From Lasioglossum baleicum (taxonomy: Eukaryota; Arthropoda; Insecta; Hymenoptera; Halictidae), in the NCBI RefSeq assembly GCF_051020765.1, contig NC_134934.1, positions 4,774,001 to 4,838,000 on the forward strand: 64,000 nucleotides of DNA, in the 5' to 3' direction. The notes below the pieces were generated by a model that did not search any database, was not told where the DNA came from, and worked only from the letters and a program-made list of their open reading frames with translations. Both the position numbers and the translations under genes were made by a program. Of the stretch, positions 61,401-64,000 are shown in pieces (the first letter of the stretch is position 1; every line of letters begins with the position of its first letter).

Positions 61401-64000
61401 ATAGATATACATACGCTGAAACCCCTTTAATATCGCATATTAAAATGTTGCGAGTTATTAGGTCCCGACGGTATAATCATTCCATGCACATTGACGAAAT
61501 TATCGTCCCATCTGTACCGAGTCGAAGTCCGAACGCGACAGGTTGGAACGTATAGCGTGATTTTCAGCGATGGTCATAAGATAATTAGTTCTCAAACGCT
61601 TCAAGCTTTCGATCCTGGAAAAGTAACGATCAAAGAAGTGTCGGACGTAGTGTGTCATCGTCCTGGAACTATTATAGGTATGATCCTTGTAACGTATTTG
61701 TAGATTTTTACACGTGTAGATGGCGTATGTACAAAGTAAACATAAAATGTAATTGCAGTGGTTGCGTCGAAAGAAGCTGGACCTGGAAAACTATGCGTGA
61801 ATGTGCGTGCTGCCGGCGCCGACGTTGACAGCATAGTCAGAGAAGGAGAAAATGGCTTTTACGAAATAGTGTTTCATCCAACGCGAGCCGCTCCGCACAG
61901 AGTTCACATAAAATACAATGAAGTTCACATTGCAGGTTCGATAATTACCTTGCTCTACTTGCATGCTTAATTGCTCGTCACGTCTCTTTGTTCACTTTCA
62001 CCGATTTGCTGCGGTTGTTCTGTTGCTAGGAAGTCCGTTTGACGTAACCGTGCGAAGTCCTACCGGAGGACGAGAAGTAACCGCAACAGGATTGGGACTG
62101 TACCAATCGTGTGTTGGCAAAGTGACTTCATTCACGATCGAAACGTTAGGTCGTCAGGGAAAAGAATTCGACGTTGTAATCAGCGGACCACAGGGTAATG
62201 CTGTTCCAGTTCGGTGTTACCAGCATCGCGATGGAAATCTACTCGCCGAATTCACCACAAACACCGTCGGTGTGTAATTTCTGTCGAATCCGATTGAAAA
62301 TTTTGACGCGATTAACACTCCGATCGGCTTGGAAAACAAGGATTTCTTCTGCTTTTAGGAACATACAAAATCGATGTTTTGCAAGGTGCTAAACCGGTTC
62401 TGGGTTCACCATTTTTCTGTCAAGCTTTCGACGTTACCAAGGTGAAACTGCAAGAACTGGGTCCGATGACAGTGTCCGTGCACGATCATATCGCATTTAA
62501 GAGTAAGCACAATAAACTAATTAATACGGGGAAAAAAAGATTTTGTTCTTACTATCGTGTTATCACCCACCGTTGCAGTAACGAAGACAGACGCTGGAAT
62601 GGCAGACTTGGATGTGACCGCAACGAGTCCTCTGGGCCAAGAGCTTCCGTTACAGGTTACACCGTTAAACGATGGCGCTGAGATGGTGGAATTTTCTCCC
62701 AGCGCACCTGGCACCTACATGATCAACATTACATATGGTAAGGTCATCCTGTGGTAGGTACATTAAGGGGGTAAACTCTCGTTCGAGGGGTTGCAAGGGT
62801 GCGGGATGCGCCTTCCCATTTCTCGGTAATGTAAACGATGGGGTTTTTTAGTAGTCAAAAACTCAAGATAAAAGACCAAGTCTTATTTTTATTATTACGT
62901 TTCGTAAACTCTAATCTAGTATATTAAAAATGTTAAGTTTAAAGAGAGGATAAGAATATGTAGATAATTAAACTAGATTTAAAAATAGGACTTTTGAGGG
63001 CGATTGCAGCCCAGATTGATCTTTTATCTAGCGCCTTTAACTACTGAAAAACCCCATCTTAGCATTATCGAGAAATGGGAAGGCGCATCCCGCACCCTTG
63101 CAATCCTAGAAACGCCTACCCCCTTAAGTCGAAGGGTAGGGGACTACCGCTCGCGTTTTGAGAATAATTGCTAACAACTATACACGCAGGAGGATGTCCT
63201 ATACCTGGTAGTCCATTGGCATGCACGGTCGATGCCGCTGGACAAGCGCGCGCGAAAGGCGAAGGTTTATTGAGTGGCCACGTGGACAAAGCAGCACATT
63301 TTATCGTAACCGGCACGAGAAGTCCTCCGGCAGTTCAAGTATGTGTTTCGAGAACTTTTCGTAGTAGATCGATCGAAACGATCAAATTCTTTTTTTATGG
63401 GTATACGGGTAAACCAATTAGCGCGTGTGTCGTGTAGGTGGACGGTCCGGATAGTGTTTCGAAAGCAGTCGTCGAAGCAGGTGCTAATCCAGGCACCTGG
63501 AACGTGTCTTACGTTCCGTCCGAAGTTGGAGTATTCGATATTCGAGTTGTCTCTGCTGGACAACAACTTCCAGGATCTCCTTGGCATCCGAAAATCATAG
63601 ACACGCGAAATCTTCGCGTTATCGGTAAGCAATGAGATTCAAGAAGCATCATAGAACTCGACGAGGCTAATTGTATGTATTTTTGGCTTTTAAGGTGGTT
63701 GGCCAGCCGTGTGCGACGAGATTGGACGTTTGAAATTACATCCATCGAACAAAATTAGTTTCGATACCGCTGAAGCTGGCCCAGGTGAACTTAGCGGAAA
63801 GATAGGAGATCAAACATTATCGTTTGAAATGACCTCGAACAATAGACTGAAGCTGATTCTACCGCAGATAAACGGCGGAGAGCATCGTTTAGAAATATTA
63901 TTTAACGGTGTACCATTCCCAGGAGCACCGAAATTGGCTATAGTTCAAGATTTAGAGGTGCGCGATGCAAAGAGTTCGCGCAAACTTGTTACCGATAGCT
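40471..64000 (+). CDS. jbug: Jitterbug-type filamin, three CH domains and Ig repeats (3' end off window)
   Basis: Filamins cross-link actin. This one has three calponin-homology domains (about 45-178, 179-275, 276-390), the mark of insect jitterbug rather than cheerio (two CH). CH hallmarks are FRNWVNEHL, RLCALVEVL, LILGLIWSLI, NFTTDWNSG, NFTTDWNDGRVLC and AMADQNVEHLG-like. About 21 filamin repeats follow (to residue 2683), most ending in GSPF/GCPF. A Ser-rich linker occupies about 650-1065. Exon starts-ends: 40471-40879, 42034-42158, 42356-42486, 42978-43191, 43291-43408, 44061-44248, 44541-44696, 44789-44930, 45270-45475, 45832-47407, 47776-47911, 47980-48059, 48137-48304, 55988-56134, 56506-56733, 56807-57121, 57266-57484, 57576-57896, 59229-59450, 59538-59725, 59821-60025, 60098-60235, 60313-60486, 60556-60863, 60935-61163, 61236-61364, 61462-61677, 61759-61935, 62030-62269, 62359-62502, 62579-62737, 63190-63338, 63438-63624, 63695-edge. 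Confidence 0.93.
40880..42033. other. jbug: jbug intron 1
   Basis: A 1.15-kb CpG-rich intron within the CH1-coding region. Long open frames on both strands at 41188-41994 reflect composition and have no protein resemblance. Confidence 0.6.
42514..42902 (-). mobile_element. Deleted DNA transposon in jbug intron 3, TACAGGG end
   Basis: The left end is TACAGGGTCTTTGAATAAGAGCGATAGA. The right end read inverted is AGGGTTTTCCAGTAAGAGCGATAGA; the ends share AGTAAGAGCGATAGA-type sequence. The element encloses a transposase remnant on the minus strand. It occupies most of the 491-bp intron. Confidence 0.75.
42590..42742 (-). pseudogene. Relic DDE transposase C-terminal fragment
   Basis: The translation contains WPPRSCDLTPLDFFLWGHVK and, after it, PNKPQTVNDLKANIIRH. 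This is the block around the last catalytic Asp of Tc1/mariner-IS630-type transposases common in insects. The sequence before and after it does not resemble a transposase, and no catalytic core upstream is present, so it is inactive. Confidence 0.8.
43475..43713. mobile_element. MITE, TTAACACTTTGCC family, copy 2
   Basis: TTAA lies on both sides. The ends are CGCATTACCGACCCG and, inverted, CACTTTACCTATCGGTA. It is the reverse-orientation homologue of 2692-2950 and sits in jbug intron 5. Confidence 0.8.
43772..43968. mobile_element. MITE, TGTAGTCAACCA inverted ends
   Basis: Perfect 12-bp inverted ends TGTAGTCAACCA / TGGTTGACTACA bound 197 bp of AT-rich DNA in the same intron, 58 bp after the previous element. 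Confidence 0.65.
44710..44753. repeat. 7-bp tandem repeat, (GTCCGCT)n
   Basis: Six near-perfect copies of GTCCGCT lie within a 92-bp jbug intron, ending about 35 bp before the acceptor. Confidence 0.9.
45598..45782. mobile_element. Foldback element in jbug intron 9
   Basis: The arms GTACGTGAACCGTGTAGTAC and GTACTACACGGTTCACGTAC are part of near-identical 35-nt inverted repeats. Between them lies the perfect palindrome GATCCGTGTACACGGATC (about 45717-45734). Confidence 0.8.
46070..47330 (+). other. jbug: Ser-rich linker encoded in giant jbug exon 10
   Basis: Within the 1576-nt exon, about 400 residues between two Ig repeats are Ser/Asn/Gln/Pro-rich. Recurrent RSPS/SRSP motifs occur, and a QSQNQNQSQSQSPSQS run is encoded by an imperfect hexamer (AGTCAG) array at 46385-46445. 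It is likely disordered and a phosphorylation target; that role is inferred. Confidence 0.7.
48328..48583. mobile_element. Foldback element, TACAGGGTGGGCCGGAAATC ends
   Basis: TACAGGGTGGGCCGGAAATC...GTAC faces GTAC...GATTTCCGGCCCACCCC. Inner segments (TCGAGAAAATCGAGTTTAAA against its complement) also pair, so the element is almost wholly palindromic. It begins 23 bp after a jbug exon. Confidence 0.85.
49501..49824. mobile_element. Foldback element, TACAGGGTGTCACAA ends
   Basis: TACAGGGTGTCACAATATTA and ATTTTGTGACACCC are inverted. The arms continue with GAACACCATAACGCGATTCT against TAGAATCGCGCTATGGTGTC. No coding sequence. Confidence 0.83.
50868..50884. repeat. Solitary TACAGGGTG end, inverted
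   Basis: CACCCTGTA occurs without a partner. It is probably a relic of the same class. Confidence 0.35.
52379..52412. mobile_element. Partial TAGACTGCGG-family MITE end
   Basis: CAATTTTTATTTTG...CAAATCCACAGTCTA matches the right end of the copy at 53969-54178. No left end is present. Confidence 0.55.
53490..53515. repeat. Short tandem repeat (ACGTA)n
   Basis: Consecutive GTAACGTAAC units; a small minisatellite within the intron. Confidence 0.7.
53969..54178. mobile_element. TAGACTGCGG-family MITE, complete
   Basis: TAGACTGCGGATTGAATGCA and its inverted partner ending GATCCGCAGTCTA bound 210 bp. TA at each edge suggests a TA target duplication. Confidence 0.85.
54250..54670. mobile_element. 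Long foldback element, GTCCGAATATTAA family
   Basis: Inverted arms contain CATACGATTTGAACTTTTTT and AGTTCAAATCGTATGG. TTTTAGTATTTTCTG and CAGAGAAAATACTAAAA also pair further in. One arm resembles 29890-30330 in a MED12 intron. Confidence 0.75.
57897..59228. other. jbug: jbug intron 18
   Basis: 1.3 kb with no exon or element recognised; it ends with a TTGTTAG acceptor before GACCCAATGGACAG. Confidence 0.5.
60864..60934 (+). promoter_or_regulatory. jbug: Duplicated 5' splice site in jbug
   Basis: ACCAAG|GTAAAGC occurs at 60863/60864 and again at 60896/60897, 33 nt apart, because GATGTTAC-ACCAAGGTAAAGC is locally duplicated. The stretch between reads open in frame, so use of the second donor would add 11 residues. 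Confidence 0.6.
62763..63127. mobile_element. Complete TTAAGGGGGTA MITE in jbug intron 31
   Basis: TTAA on both sides; inverted ends GGGGGTA with GGTTGCAAGGGTGCGGGATG and ATTGCAAGGGTGCGGGATGC on the opposite strand, and about 130 nt of well-matched arms. It fills most of a 452-bp intron. Partial relatives lie at 2240, 33528 and 34658. The TTAA target suggests piggyBac-type mobilisation. Confidence 0.9.

Noticed and set aside
40471..64000. Assignment to cheerio (filamin A type)
   Set aside because: Cheerio-type filamins have two CH domains; a third CH (NFTTDWNDGRVLC) is present, as in jitterbug.

Overview
The window is AT-rich animal nuclear DNA with intron-split genes, GT-AG splice sites and many short non-autonomous transposons. 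The proteins (a Pin1 of dodo type, MED12/kohtalo, a three-CH jitterbug-type filamin) are insect-like. Interspersed CpG-dense blocks and the general style of the genome suggest Hymenoptera, perhaps a bee or ant, but no sequence here proves the species. I see no prokaryotic features, no CRISPR array and no virus.

Layout. 1-9.5 kb is a gene-poor repeat field: a tRNA-derived SINE-like head, TTAA-flanked MITEs, a 453-bp near-perfect palindromic element, a tandem duplication and inverted repeats. From 9.56 to 24.2 kb lie five compact genes: Pin1 (minus), the axonemal dynein light chain DNAL4 (minus), the cytosolic Fe-S assembly factor CIAO3/NARFL (plus), the axonemal ruler CCDC39 (plus) and the mitochondrial rhomboid protease PARL (minus). 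DNAL4/CIAO3 and PARL/MED12 are head to head; CCDC39/PARL are tail to tail. MED12, of the Mediator kinase module, fills 25.3-35.3 kb in 12 coding exons. A 5.2-kb gap follows with a CpG-dense block, a palindromic MITE and a hAT MITE with a perfect 8-bp target duplication. The rest, 40.5 kb to the right edge, is the 5' two-thirds or more of a jitterbug (jbug) filamin: three calponin-homology domains, a 400-residue Ser-rich linker in one giant exon, then about 21 filamin Ig repeats so far; the gene runs off the window.

All seven gene models were assembled by hand by joining open exons in phase at GT-AG sites. Every junction keeps the frame: Pin1 162 aa, DNAL4 102 aa, CIAO3 485 aa, CCDC39 962 aa, PARL 337 aa, MED12 2243 aa, jbug at least 2683 aa in the window.

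No new multi-gene system is evident. The genes are conserved housekeeping, ciliary and cytoskeletal genes, and the unusual signal lies in the repeats and in gene architecture. Repeat signals include several MITE families with copies in both intergenic DNA and introns, a set of elements sharing a TACAGGG terminus (one with a relic DDE transposase), and a four-family mosaic in one MED12 intron. Architectural signals include strict phase-1 intron symmetry across the filamin repeats, a duplicated in-frame splice donor in jbug, and an exon-like block with consensus splice sites in MED12 intron 1.
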